A program made the position numbers and the translations under genes. Of a DNA stretch of 45,092 nt, positions 23,432-33,536 are shown piece by piece. The notes below the pieces were generated by a model. The model was not told where the DNA came from and made no database searches. It was given only the letters and a program-made list of their open reading frames with translations. This stretch comes from Labilithrix sp. (GTDB lineage Bacteria; Myxococcota_A; Polyangia; Polyangiales; Polyangiaceae), in the NCBI GenBank assembly GCA_019637195.1, contig JAHBWA010000067.1, forward strand, positions 1 through 45,092. Reading direction: 5' to 3'. Position 1 is the stretch's first letter. The number at the start of each line of letters is the position of its first letter.

Positions 23432-24034
23432 TCAGACGCCTCCGCCGTCGTCACCGGCGTCAGCGTCGCTCAGCGGCTGGAGGCCGGCGTCGAGCACGGG
23501 ACAACCTGCCAGGTCTCCCGAGGGGCTGAAGAACCAGCCCACCGAGTCACCGCCCGGCTCCTCCGGCGTGTGGGCGTTGCGTGGATCGCGCGTGTTCAGG
23601 CGCAGCGCGACGATCACCTCGACGTAGTGGCACCGGTCGAGCGAGGGGACGGTGATCGGGATCTCGAGCAAGCGGATGTTGCCGCGCGTCGAGGCGGGCT
23701 CGTACTTGCTCGTGTCGTCCTGGATGAAGCCCTCCCCGGTGACCGGGTTGTAGTCGATGAAGGACGCCCAGGAGATCTCGGCGAGCGGGTCCGAGAGCTC
23801 GACCGGCACGATGAACTTGCTCGGCCAGCTCCCGAGCACCGACGAGGTCGACGGGACGACCGACGCGCGCACGATCGTCGGGCGCCGCTCCGAGGGGCGC
23901 GGGAGATCGGTCGGCGGGTCCGCGATGACGCACGCGTCGACGAGGACCGTCGCCGAGACGAGGCCGAGCGCCGTCGTGACGAAGCGACGGATGCGGCGTG
24001 CGCGAGCGGGCCCCGTCATCGCGGACATCTTCAC
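23432..24034 (-). CDS. Small putative lipoprotein, function unknown
   Basis: 200 residues if GTG 24034 is used; that start overlaps the giant TPR gene's stop by four bases (GTGA). In-frame ATGs at 24028 and 24019 are alternatives. A basic N-terminus and FVTTALGLVSATVLVDAC make a lipoprotein signal with Cys at about 35. The mature part begins VIADPPTDLP and includes FIDYNPVTGEGFIQDD and a predicted beta-rich body; the C-terminus is acidic and Gly-rich (DADAGDDGGGV). I recognise no family. It is followed by the larger lipoprotein after 22 bases, and the pair may work together at the envelope. Confidence 0.75.
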   Translation of the reverse strand: MKMSAMTGPARARRIRRFVTTALGLVSATVLVDACVIADPPTDLPRPSERRPTIVRASVVPSTSSVLGSWPSKFIVPVELSDPLAEISWASFIDYNPVTGEGFIQDDTSKYEPASTRGNIRLLEIPITVPSLDRCHYVEVIVALRLNTRDPRNAHTPEEPGGDSVGWFFSPSGDLAGCPVLDAGLQPLSDADAGDDGGGV

Positions 24035-27000
24035 ACAGGTGGAATGCGGCCCGAAGCGAGCCGTTGAGAGGCCGGCGTGGGGAGGTGCCAGCGCGCGTCC
24101 GCGTACTCGGGGCGGACGGCGAGTCGGAGGAGATCGGCGAGCGACGGCAGCTCAGCGCAGAGGCGCTCGAGGCCTCCCGGCTGCTCGAGCTCGGCGGGGT
24201 CCGAGTCCGGGAAGCTCGCGAGGACCTGACGCGCGGCGTGCCCGAAATCCCCCGTCAGGAACATGCCGAGGCGACGACCGCTCTGCTTGGCGCGCTCGAG
24301 GACGAGATCGAACGGCGTCGCTTCCGAAGCTGCGAGCAGCTCCTTCAGACGGCGCTGGGTCCGCGGCGCGAGCGTCTGCCAGAGCATGTCGGCGAGGTCG
24401 GCGTCCTTGCGGTCGACCGTGAGGAGCCCGGGCGGCCCGAAGGCGCCGAGGAGCACGCCCCAGAGCGCGCGCGCCTCCGCCGGACCGAGACCGAGCACGA
24501 GCGCGTTCTCGGGCAGCACGCAGGAGAGGGCCTCGCCGAGCACCCAGCGGAGCTCGGCCGAGTCCTCGCGGGCGTCGCCGGAGAGGATCGCCGCCGGAGG
24601 CGAGAGGAGCCCGACCGACGCCGAGAGCGGCTTGCCCTCCTCCTCGAGCGGCAGCTCACCCCTGCGCGGCTTGCCGAGCCCGCCCGTCCGCTTGTGGAAC
24701 AGCGCGAAGCGCGGCGTGTCGAGGAGCCGGAGCGCGGCCTCGTAGACGCGCGACAGCGGCGTGGTCGGTCCCGGCACGACGCGCTCGAGCCCCGACAGCC
24801 CGGCCGCGGCGGGCGACTTCGCGAACATCTCGGGCGCACCTTCCCAGACCACGCCCAAGGCCTCGCCGGCCGGCTCGTGCGAGTGGCGGGTGAGGAGCGA
24901 GAGCATCCCGGGCTGCGCGCTCTGCGCGGTCAGCGGCGGAGGCGGGAACGGTCCCGCGACCGCATCGAACGCGCGGAGGACGTGCTCGATCGCGCGCACG
25001 TAGTTGATGTTCTGATCGGCGCGCGCCGCGTCGCGCAGCGCGCGGAGCCGCGCGAGGTTGCCCGGGTTGAGCTCGACGGCCTGACGGCGGACCTTCAGCA
25101 GCGCCCCGCGCCGCGCGGGCTCGTCCACGAAGAGCTCGTCGAGGAGATCGGCGGCCTCGACGGAGCCCTCGCGGAGGGCCTCGGTCAGGAGCTTCTCCGC
25201 CTCTTCGCGCGCGCCGTCCGCGAGTCGTCCGCGCGCCCTCGCCACCTTGCCCGCAGCGGTCGTCGGGGACTCGCTCGTCGCGCTCGGCGGCCGAGAGGAC
25301 TCCCGCACCCGGCTCCCGAGCGGCGGCGGCGCCGGCGTCGTGACGGGGAGCGGCGGCGGGCCCTCCGAGCCGAACGCGGGATGGCGCACCGACACGATCG
25401 GCGCGTCCTCGGCGCCGATGAGCAGCGGCGGCGGCGCGGGCGGGATCTTCGGGATACCCGGGATCTCGACGGACAGCCGCGGGGGATCCGCCTCCGGCGA
25501 GGCGCTCGCCGGGGCAGCCGGCTTCTCGACGATGCGCGTCACCACCTCGTCGTCCGCCTCGCCGGCGGCGCCGGCGCGGACGGCCGGCGCGGACGGATTC
25601 GACGAGCCGAGCGGGGGCGTCACGCCGCGGCCGTCGGGCGCCCGGACGGCCGCGAGGTTCCCCGACGGCGAACGCCCGCGGAAGCGCTCGAGCTCGACGC
25701 GCAGCGCGATCGACGCGTCTTCCGACGCGTGGTCGATCGCCTCGCGCATCGTCCGATCGCCCTCGAGCCGCTCCGACGGGTTGTTCGACGCGAACAGCGC
25801 GCGCGCGAGCTCGGCGAGGACCTCGGCGCGCTCGACGCCGTCGAGGCTCTCGGCGAGGCCGCGGAGGACGCTCCGCGCCTTGACGGTGTCGTCGCGCGAG
25901 AGCGCCAGCCGCGCCACCCGACGGAGCGCGTCCATCCGCGTCTCCGGATCCTTCGCCGCCTCGTTCAAGAAGCGCTGCGTCGACGCCACGTCGCCGGCGC
26001 GCGACGCGCTCTCCGCGGCGGCCAGCGCGACGCGACCGGGGCGGCGGAGCCCGAGGAGGTTCCCGTAGACGGCCTCGGTGTAGAACCGATACGCCTCCTC
26101 GTGCCGGCCGCCGAGCGCGGCGCGCTCCGCGAGCCCGAGCGCGACGAGCGGCTGCGCGCCGACCGCCGTGAGACACCGCTTGAGGGTCGACGCACCCCGG
26201 CCCTGGCCGTGCGCCACGTCCTCGGCCTCGGCGAGGAGGAACGCAGAGAGCGCGACGTCCTCCGGCTCGAGCGCGGCGGACCTACCGTCGGCGCGATCGC
26301 TGGCCAGCCGCTCGAGCGACGCGATGGTCGCGAGCGCGTCGTCCTTCGTCCCGGCGCCGCGGAGGCGGTACTCGAGGCCGCGCGCGAAGAGCTGGGTCGA
26401 CGCCGAGTCCGGCGCGAGCCTCGCGGCGTCCCTCGCGCGCGCCAGCGACGCGTCGCTGTCTCCCGCGCGCGCCGCGGCCTGCGCCGCCTCGACGAGCATC
26501 TCGCTGCGGACGCGCGGCTCGTCGACGGAGACCCTCGCGAGATCGGCGAGGGCGTCGCCGAGCTCGCGCGGCTCCTGCGTCGCGCGAGCCACGGAGACGC
26601 GCACCTCGGCGACGGCGATCGCGCCCGGCGCCTGCGCGGACAGCTCCGCGACGGCGCGCGACGCCTTGGGCAGGTCGGACGCGGCGAGCAGCGCGCGGAC
26701 GCGGCGCGTCCCGAGCGTGACGCGCTCGTCGTCGTCGGTCGTGACGGGGAGGAGCCGCTCGAGCGCCGGGAGGGCCCGCTGCGCCTCGCCAGCGCGCTCG
26801 TAGAGATCGGCCAGCCAGCGGAGCGAGCTCACGTGGCCGGGCTGCTCGAGGAGGAGCTGCTCGAGCTCGGCGCAAGCGTCCTCGAGGCGCGTGAGGCGCT
26901 GCTCGAGGATCGCCGCGCGGCGGAGGCGCACCGCGCGGAGCCTGTCCTTGTCCTCCGGCGCCACGCTCCGCGCGAGGCGCGCGGCGCGCTCCGCGAGGTG

Positions 27001-30000
27001 GTCGGCGAGGTCGTCGAAGCTCCCGCGCGCGACGAGCAGCGCCTCGATCGCGACGTCAGCCTCCGCGTCCGCGGGATCGACCTCCATGACCTCGCGCCAC
27101 GCCGACTCGGCCGCCGAGAGCGCGCCGCGTGCGCCCTCGGCGCGCGCGAGCCGCTTCAGGATCGGGCGGAGCTCCTCGGTCCCCTGCCCCGCGCGCGCGA
27201 GCTCGGCGAGGTGCTGGAGCGCGTCGACGCGGATGTGCTCGCGCCCCGACGCCTCGGCGGCGCGCTCGACGGCAGCCCAGCGGCTCGCGGTCGGCTCCTC
27301 GGTCGCGGCCTGCAAGAGCGCGTCGGCGGCGCCCGAAGCGTCACCGTGCTCGTCGCGGATGCGCGCGAGCTCGGCCCAGCGCACGGCGCGCTCGGGCTTC
27401 GGCATGTCCGCCCGCGCGAGCTCACGCAGCACCGCGTCCTCGCCGCGGCCAGCGGCGACGAGCGCGGCGTTCAGCTCCCGCGCGACGTCGGGCCGCTGCT
27501 CGGGGGCGGCGATCTCCGACGCGCGCTCGAGCAGCTTCACGGCGGCGGAGGGGTCGCCCTCGGCGATCGCCCGCGTGGCGGTCGCGCGGAGCGCCTCCGT
27601 CCGCCGGAACGCGCCCACCTTCTTGGAGAGGCGCTCGAGGAGGATCGGATCGCCGTGCTTGCTCGCGGCCTCGTCGGCGAGGACGACGATCGCGTCGTCG
27701 TCCGACTCCTTCTCGGCGGCGCGCACGAGCGCCTTCGCGCGCTTCTCGGTGTCGCCGAGCTCGCCGGCGATCGCCCCGACGAGCCGGAGCAGCGCGTGCC
27801 CGACGTTCGAGTACGGCTTCTCGACCTCGGCGGTCACGCGCTGGAGCGCCTCGGCGGCGCCGGCCGTGCCGGCGAACGCCGGCGCGTGCGGCAGGAGCTT
27901 CACGTACTCGTCGACGTCCGCGTCCGCGCCGATCGCGCGCTCGAGCGAGCGCCACCCCCACTCTCCGTCGGAGAACAGGTCCATCGCCATCTCGACGAAC
28001 GTGAGCGCGATCCGCGCCCCGTCCGGCCCCTCGAGCCCCTTCGCGAGCTGATCGCCCGCGCGCTCGAGCCGGAGCGCGACCGCGGCGCCGTCGTCCGGCG
28101 CGAGCGAGACGATCTCCCGCGCCGCGACGGCGAGCATGCCGAGCGTCGCGGGCGACGGGAGGATCACCGTCGCCTTGAGGAGCAGGTCCATCTTCTGGCG
28201 CGTCCCCTCGAGGTCGCGCGCCGTCATGCTCGCCGCGCGCAGGAGCCACACCGCGCGCGCGTGCGTGCTGCGAGAGAGCTCGGCGACGTGCTCGACGGTG
28301 CGCACGGCGACGCTCTCGCGCTGCGCCTTGGCCGCCGTGCGCTGCAGGAGGCTCAAGGTCGAGCCCTCCGACGGGACGGCGATGAAGGCCTGCGCCGCGT
28401 GCTTGAGCGCCATCATCGCGACGCCGCCCGACTCGAAGAAACGGGCCGCGCGGTGGTGCGCCGCGCGACGCCCGAAGCGACCGCGGGCGCGGCGCGCGAC
28501 CTGGTCGTAGATCGGCGACATCTCCGGGACGCGCGCGAGCTGGGCGCAGGCGGTCTCCGCCGTCTCGAGCGCGTCGGCGTGCCCCGGGTCGCGATCGAGC
28601 GCGAGCTTCGCGAGCCCGAGGGCGCGGGTGTGCGCGCCGACGTCGAGCGCCGCCCGCGCCGCCTGCGTGGCGATGACGCCGGACCGGACGCGATCGCTCT
28701 CGCGCTCGACGAGCTCCGAGAGGCAATCGACGGCGTACTGCGCGTCGGCGAACGACGCGAGATCGCGCCGGAGCGTGTCGTAGCCGTGCACCGAGTCGCA
28801 GTGGGCGCCGCGGAGCCAGGCCTGCACGGCGCGCGGCCGGTCGTCGGCCATGTCCCAGAGCGCCGCGCCGAGATCGCGGAACGCGTCGGCCGCCTGGGTG
28901 GAGTCGCCCTGGTCGAGCCGCAGCTCGGCGCGCGCCTCGAGGAACGCGAGCTCGGTGTCCGGGCTCTTCGCCTGCGACGCCAGCGCGTCGATGCGGCTCG
29001 CGTGCGCCGAGAGGTCGACCCCCTCGCGCGCGGCGCGGGCGAACGCGTGGAGCTCGGCGTCGACGTCGCCGAGCTCCTCGTAATACGAAGCGAGCTCGCA
29101 GAGGAGCGGCCCGCGCTCCGCCGCCGGCGCGCCGGCGGCGATCCAGCGCTCGCCGAGCGTGGCGCGGAGACGGGGATCCCGCGCGGCGTCCGCGACCTGC
29201 TCGATCGCCCGGCGGAGCGGCGCGTGGCGCGGGCCGAGCACGTCGAGCGCGCGGCGGCCGATGACGGCCGCGCGCGCGGGATCGAGGGCGCCGAGGGCCT
29301 CGAGCGCGGGGGCGAGCCGCTCGGCCATCTCCTTGCTCGGCTGCGGCTGCGGCGCCAGCCACGCGAGCGCCTCCGCCAGCGCCTCCGCGTCACCGGCCCG
29401 CACGGCGCGATCGACGAGCGCCTGCGCGGCGTCGGGCTCTCCCGGGCGGAGCGCGACGCGGCGGCGCGCCCACGCGACGGCGCCCCGCGCCTCCCCCGCC
29501 TGCTCGAGGATCTCCGAGAGCCGCGCGCACCAGCGCGCCGACGGCCCGGCGCTCTCCATCGCGCGCTCGACCGCGGCCTGCGCGACGCGCCCGTCGGCGG
29601 CCGTGGCCAGCTTCGCGAGCACGAGCAGCGCGCGCACGTTCTGCCCGTCGGCCCGGCACGCCTGCTCGGCCGCGCGGCGCGCCGCGTCGTTGTCGCCGGC
29701 CTCGGCCAGCACCTCGGCGGCGACCGCGGAGATCGTCGCGACCACCTGGCTCCCGCACGCCGGGGCGACCGCCGCGAGCGCGCGGCCGCACGTCGGCTCG
29801 TCGCCGGCGGCGGCGGCGGTGATCCACGCGACGGAGCAGGTCCACCGGGTGGCCGACTCCTCGGCGAACGCCCGCGCGGCGGCGGACGCCGCGGCGAGCT
29901 CGCCGTTCTGCCGGAGCGCGCTCACGAGCACTCCGCGAACGCGGACGTTCGGTCCGCGCGCGTCGAGCCGCATCCGCGCGAGGCGCGCGATCCCCTCGAA

Positions 30001-31719
30001 GTCGCCGACGCGCTCGGCGACGCGGAGCGCCTCGGCGAAGATCGGCTCCTCGTCGCGCGAGGCGCCCGCGTCGCTCGGCGCGACGTCGCCGACGACGGCG
30101 CGGATCTCGGCGAGCTCGAGCAGGACGCGCGCGAGCTCGCGCGACGCGTCGGGTAGGCTCCGCGCGAGCTCGGCCATCTCGAGCAAGAGCGCGGCGCGGC
30201 CGTCCGCGGCCGACGTCTCGAGCGCCTGGCGCGCCAACGCGAGCTCGTTCTCGCGTCGCCGGACCGCGCCCTCGAGCCGCCCGGCGGCGGCGCGGGCGCG
30301 CTCGTCGCCGGGATCGAGCTCCGACATCACGCGGTACGCCCACGCCGAGAGGAGCGCGTCGTTCCTCTCCTCGCCGAGCGACGCGAGCTCGTGCGCCGCG
30401 GCGAGCCGCGCCGCGTTGTCCTCGAGCGCGCCGTGCGCGGCCGCGCCCATCGCCGCCCGCACGAGGGCCTCGACGAGCCACGCCGAGTCGCCCACCTTCT
30501 GCGCGAGCGCCCGGAGCGCGTGGACGTTCTCGGCGTTCGCCGCGTCCGCGGCGACGGCGCGCGCGAACGCCTCGAGCGCGCGCTCGGGCGCCGCGACCGG
30601 CCCCGAGAGGAGGCGCCCGAGCGCCGCCCAGCGGACCGCGGCGCCGCGGCCCTTCTCGCGCTCGGCCCGCACCTCGAGCCGGACGGCGAGCGGCTCGTAC
30701 GCGCTCGCGCGCGCGAGCATGTCGTCGAACAGATCCGCCGGCGCCCCGTGGAGCACCCGGTCGAGGCGCTCGTCGAGCGCGGCGCCGAGCGCGCGACCGA
30801 AGTGGCCGCCCTCGAGCGCCGCCTTGCGCCGACGCTCGTGGACGTCGGCGCTGGTCGGCTCGTCCGTGCCGCGCAGCGAGCCCGGGTAGGCCGTCGCGGC
30901 GCGCGCCTCGAGCGCCGCGGCGTGCGCGCGGAGGACCTGATCGGCGGCGTCCTCGCGGGCGCGGACCACGTACGCGTTCATCAGCGCCGCGACGGCGAGC
31001 GGGCTCGACGGATCGAGCTCGAACGCGCGGAGCAGGTTCTCGAGCTCGCCCTCGGAGTCGCGCGCGGCGGCGCGGCGCCGAGCCGCCCGGACGTAGGCCT
31101 CCGCGCCGGCGCGCGGGCCGGGAAAGCCGTCGACGTCGAGATCGACACCGCTGCCGCCGTGGGTCGCCGCCGCCCACGCCGCGACCGCGCCGAGCAGCTC
31201 GAGCGGGAGCGCGTCCGCGGCGTCGGCCTCCGCGGCCTCCGCGAGGGCCTCCTGGGCGCCGACCGCGTCGCCGGCGCGCGCGTGGAGGACGCCGATGCGC
31301 ACCAGGATGGCGGCCGCCGCGGGCCCGCTCGCCGCGGCGGCGAGCTTGCGGAGCTCCGACGCCGCGAGCCCGGGCTCGCCGAGGCCCTCGAGCCAGCCCG
31401 CCAGCGCGTGGCGGAGCGACGGATCGTCGTGCGACGAGAGCGAGCGAAACGCGAGCTCGATCGCGAAGTCGATCTCGACGTCGCGCGCCGCGAGCAGCCC
31501 CGCGAGCTTGTGTGCGGCCGAGCGCTCCTCGGCCGGATCGCCGAGCGCGCGCGCCAGCTCCACGCGCGCCCGGAGCTGCGCCTCCTCGGCGACCGTGCCG
31601 TTGCGGCGCACCGGATCCTTCGCGGGGCGGCTGCCGCGCGGGCGCGCCGGACGGGCGTCCTCGTTCTCTCCGGCCTCGGGCTTCGCTCCTCGTGAACCGT
31701 TCGTGCTCGACACGCTCAC
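24031..31719 (-). CDS. Giant TPR-repeat protein (about 2562 residues)
   Basis: I start it at GTG 31719 (VSVSSTNGSRGAKPE), which overlaps the SppA-like stop by four bases; the frame is open far upstream but only as antisense-type low complexity inside sppA. Nearly the whole protein is degenerate TPR/helical-hairpin units, with Ala-, Arg- and Glu-rich repeats such as GDAVGAQEALAEAAEADAADALP and ALGLAKLALDRDPGHADALETAE. A Pro-rich linker lies at about 2020-2170. The last 400 residues form a separate globular domain (LALGVVWEGAPEMFAKSPAA region to the C-terminus). No signal peptide or membrane span is seen. It should be a very long cytoplasmic scaffold. Remaining open for 7.7 kb with consistent third-position GC supports it as real. 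Confidence 0.88.
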   Translation of the reverse strand: MSVSSTNGSRGAKPEAGENEDARPARPRGSRPAKDPVRRNGTVAEEAQLRARVELARALGDPAEERSAAHKLAGLLAARDVEIDFAIELAFRSLSSHDDPSLRHALAGWLEGLGEPGLAASELRKLAAAASGPAAAAILVRIGVLHARAGDAVGAQEALAEAAEADAADALPLELLGAVAAWAAATHGGSGVDLDVDGFPGPRAGAEAYVRAARRRAAARDSEGELENLLRAFELDPSSPLAVAALMNAYVVRAREDAADQVLRAHAAALEARAATAYPGSLRGTDEPTSADVHERRRKAALEGGHFGRALGAALDERLDRVLHGAPADLFDDMLARASAYEPLAVRLEVRAEREKGRGAAVRWAALGRLLSGPVAAPERALEAFARAVAADAANAENVHALRALAQKVGDSAWLVEALVRAAMGAAAHGALEDNAARLAAAHELASLGEERNDALLSAWAYRVMSELDPGDERARAAAGRLEGAVRRRENELALARQALETSAADGRAALLLEMAELARSLPDASRELARVLLELAEIRAVVGDVAPSDAGASRDEEPIFAEALRVAERVGDFEGIARLARMRLDARGPNVRVRGVLVSALRQNGELAAASAAARAFAEESATRWTCSVAWITAAAAGDEPTCGRALAAVAPACGSQVVATISAVAAEVLAEAGDNDAARRAAEQACRADGQNVRALLVLAKLATAADGRVAQAAVERAMESAGPSARWCARLSEILEQAGEARGAVAWARRRVALRPGEPDAAQALVDRAVRAGDAEALAEALAWLAPQPQPSKEMAERLAPALEALGALDPARAAVIGRRALDVLGPRHAPLRRAIEQVADAARDPRLRATLGERWIAAGAPAAERGPLLCELASYYEELGDVDAELHAFARAAREGVDLSAHASRIDALASQAKSPDTELAFLEARAELRLDQGDSTQAADAFRDLGAALWDMADDRPRAVQAWLRGAHCDSVHGYDTLRRDLASFADAQYAVDCLSELVERESDRVRSGVIATQAARAALDVGAHTRALGLAKLALDRDPGHADALETAETACAQLARVPEMSPIYDQVARRARGRFGRRAAHHRAARFFESGGVAMMALKHAAQAFIAVPSEGSTLSLLQRTAAKAQRESVAVRTVEHVAELSRSTHARAVWLLRAASMTARDLEGTRQKMDLLLKATVILPSPATLGMLAVAAREIVSLAPDDGAAVALRLERAGDQLAKGLEGPDGARIALTFVEMAMDLFSDGEWGWRSLERAIGADADVDEYVKLLPHAPAFAGTAGAAEALQRVTAEVEKPYSNVGHALLRLVGAIAGELGDTEKRAKALVRAAEKESDDDAIVVLADEAASKHGDPILLERLSKKVGAFRRTEALRATATRAIAEGDPSAAVKLLERASEIAAPEQRPDVARELNAALVAAGRGEDAVLRELARADMPKPERAVRWAELARIRDEHGDASGAADALLQAATEEPTASRWAAVERAAEASGREHIRVDALQHLAELARAGQGTEELRPILKRLARAEGARGALSAAESAWREVMEVDPADAEADVAIEALLVARGSFDDLADHLAERAARLARSVAPEDKDRLRAVRLRRAAILEQRLTRLEDACAELEQLLLEQPGHVSSLRWLADLYERAGEAQRALPALERLLPVTTDDDERVTLGTRRVRALLAASDLPKASRAVAELSAQAPGAIAVAEVRVSVARATQEPRELGDALADLARVSVDEPRVRSEMLVEAAQAAARAGDSDASLARARDAARLAPDSASTQLFARGLEYRLRGAGTKDDALATIASLERLASDRADGRSAALEPEDVALSAFLLAEAEDVAHGQGRGASTLKRCLTAVGAQPLVALGLAERAALGGRHEEAYRFYTEAVYGNLLGLRRPGRVALAAAESASRAGDVASTQRFLNEAAKDPETRMDALRRVARLALSRDDTVKARSVLRGLAESLDGVERAEVLAELARALFASNNPSERLEGDRTMREAIDHASEDASIALRVELERFRGRSPSGNLAAVRAPDGRGVTPPLGSSNPSAPAVRAGAAGEADDEVVTRIVEKPAAPASASPEADPPRLSVEIPGIPKIPPAPPPLLIGAEDAPIVSVRHPAFGSEGPPPLPVTTPAPPPLGSRVRESSRPPSATSESPTTAAGKVARARGRLADGAREEAEKLLTEALREGSVEAADLLDELFVDEPARRGALLKVRRQAVELNPGNLARLRALRDAARADQNINYVRAIEHVLRAFDAVAGPFPPPPLTAQSAQPGMLSLLTRHSHEPAGEALGVVWEGAPEMFAKSPAAAGLSGLERVVPGPTTPLSRVYEAALRLLDTPRFALFHKRTGGLGKPRRGELPLEEEGKPLSASVGLLSPPAAILSGDAREDSAELRWVLGEALSCVLPENALVLGLGPAEARALWGVLLGAFGPPGLLTVDRKDADLADMLWQTLAPRTQRRLKELLAASEATPFDLVLERAKQSGRRLGMFLTGDFGHAARQVLASFPDSDPAELEQPGGLERLCAELPSLADLLRLAVRPEYADARWHLPTPASQRLASGRIPPV

Positions 31720-33536
31720 CTCACCGTCAAAGCGAACGGGACGGCGACCGCCGTTCGCTCCCCCTCCGCCAGCGGCGCCAGGCTCGTCACGAACGGGACG
31801 GCGTCCGGCGCCACCCGATCGAGCAGCTGGAGCGGCGACGCCGCGCGCGCGCGGACGCTCTCCTCGGCGCTGCCGCCCGGATCGAGCGACTCGAACAGCC
31901 CGCTCTTGCCCTGGATGACCGCCACCCGCGCCGACTCCGAGAGCTTCGCGAGCTCGCGCGCCTTCGCGATCGCGGCGCCGAGGCCGCCGATCTCGTCGAC
32001 GAGCCCGCGCGCCTTGCCCTCCGTGCCGCTGAAGATCCGGCCCTCGGCGCTCTCCGCGACCTTGTCGCGCGAGATCTCGCGGCCGCGCGTGCTCCGCCCC
32101 TCGACGATGCGCGCGAGGAAGAGCTCGTAGACGCCCGTCATGCTCTCGAGGACGCGCGCGCGCGTCGGCTCGTCCCACTTCACGAGCGGCGACTCGTACG
32201 CCGCGCGCGACGCGGCGCCCGGCTTGCCGGGGTTGGCCGGGAACGTCTCGGCGTGGACGCCCCAGCGCTCGAGCGCGTCGCCGACGCCGATCTTCCCGCC
32301 GACCACGCCGATCGATCCGACGATGCTCATCGGCTCGGCGAAGACGTAGTCGCCCGTGCACGCGAGGTAGTAGCCGCCGCTCGCGGCCATGTCCCCGACG
32401 CTGAAGACGAGCGGCTTCTTCTTCCGCAGCTTCATCAGCTGGTGCCACATGAGATCGCTGGCGAGGGCGCTGCCGCCGGGCGAGTCGATGCGTACGACCA
32501 CGGCCTTGACCTCGTCGTCCTTCTCGAGCTTCGCGATCGTCCGGCTGAAGTCCTTCTCGACGATGCCGCCGCGCCCGCCGAGGATCCCGTTGCCACCCGC
32601 GGTCATCGAGATGCTGCCCGTGGCGCGGACGAGCGCCACCGGGCCGGTCGCGCTCGTCTCGCCGGCGAGCGCACGGACGAGATCGTCGAGATCGCCTCCG
32701 TCCTGCTCGGCGCCCGATCCGAAGACGACGCGCTCGCGGACGCCGCCCGCCTCCTTCTTCACCTCGGCGAGGGCCTCGTCGAAATAGCCGACCTCGTCGA
32801 CGAGGCCGAGCTCCTTCGCGCGCGGCGGCGACCACGGACCGTCCTCCACCACCTCCGCCGTCGCGCGAGGACGCGCGGTCGCGAGGGAGTCGAGCCACGC
32901 GGCGCGCATGTCCGCCAGCACGCTCGTGAGCGAGGCGCGCGCCTCGGGCGACGGGCCGTCGCGCGTGAGCGGCTCCTCGGCGCCCTTGAACTTCCCGACC
33001 TGGAGGAAGTCGACGTTGAGGTGGAGCTCGTCGACGAGGAGCCGGCGCATGTAGACGACCTGCGCGGCGAGGCCGATGGCCTCGACCTCGCCCGCCGGGG
33101 ACAGCCAGATGGACGAGCAGCCCTTGGCCGCGACCATCAAGGTCGTGTTCGAGAGCGCGTCGGCGTGGCAGTAGACCTTCTTGATCGCGCGGATCCCCGC
33201 GAGCATCTCGCCGAGCTCCTGGGCCCGCGCGGCGCCGATCTGCGCGCCGCCGAGCTTGACCATGACGCCGACGGACTTCTTGTCGTCGCGGAGGTCGGTC
33301 GTGACCCGGAGCACCTCGTCGAAGCTCTTCTTCGCGCCCGAGACCCCGAAGAGCCCCGCCTTGTCCTGCTCGGGCACGCCGCCCGAGAGGTCCATGACGG
33401 CGATCGCCGGCCCGGTCTTGCGCGGAGGCTCGGTGGCGCTCGCCTCCGGTCGCGGGCGGCCTTCGCAGCCGACCGCGCCCGCCGCGAGCGCGGCCGACGC
33501 CAGCGCGAGGGCGCCCGTCGCCAACGCGCGCCGCAT
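31716..33536 (-). CDS. Signal peptide peptidase SppA-like serine protease, lipoprotein
   Basis: 606 residues from ATG 33536, whose A is also the last base of the upstream stop (TGATG). The N-terminus MRRALATGALALASAALAAG plus AVGC gives a lipid anchor at Cys24, where E. coli SppA has a membrane helix. It is the two-domain (67K) type: the general-base Lys is K182 in LQVGKFKGAEEP and the nucleophile is S386 in GDMAASGGYY. VRIDSPGGSALASD and PMSIVGSIGVVGGKIG are also typical. SppA degrades cleaved signal peptides and other membrane-embedded peptides. The lipid anchor and operon context suggest an envelope quality-control role. Confidence 0.92.
   Translation of the reverse strand: MRRALATGALALASAALAAGAVGCEGRPRPEASATEPPRKTGPAIAVMDLSGGVPEQDKAGLFGVSGAKKSFDEVLRVTTDLRDDKKSVGVMVKLGGAQIGAARAQELGEMLAGIRAIKKVYCHADALSNTTLMVAAKGCSSIWLSPAGEVEAIGLAAQVVYMRRLLVDELHLNVDFLQVGKFKGAEEPLTRDGPSPEARASLTSVLADMRAAWLDSLATARPRATAEVVEDGPWSPPRAKELGLVDEVGYFDEALAEVKKEAGGVRERVVFGSGAEQDGGDLDDLVRALAGETSATGPVALVRATGSISMTAGGNGILGGRGGIVEKDFSRTIAKLEKDDEVKAVVVRIDSPGGSALASDLMWHQLMKLRKKKPLVFSVGDMAASGGYYLACTGDYVFAEPMSIVGSIGVVGGKIGVGDALERWGVHAETFPANPGKPGAASRAAYESPLVKWDEPTRARVLESMTGVYELFLARIVEGRSTRGREISRDKVAESAEGRIFSGTEGKARGLVDEIGGLGAAIAKARELAKLSESARVAVIQGKSGLFESLDPGGSAEESVRARAASPLQLLDRVAPDAVPFVTSLAPLAEGERTAVAVPFALTVR

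Noticed and set aside
23998..30156. A long plus-strand open frame opposite the giant TPR gene
   Set aside because: The minus-strand frame has repeat structure, start/stop overlaps with both neighbours and normal composition; the plus-strand frame is low-complexity Arg/Glu/Leu.
31720..32898. N-terminal extension of the giant TPR protein
   Set aside because: It would overlap most of the SppA-like gene out of frame and has shadow composition; GTG 31719 with a 4-bp overlap is far more plausible.
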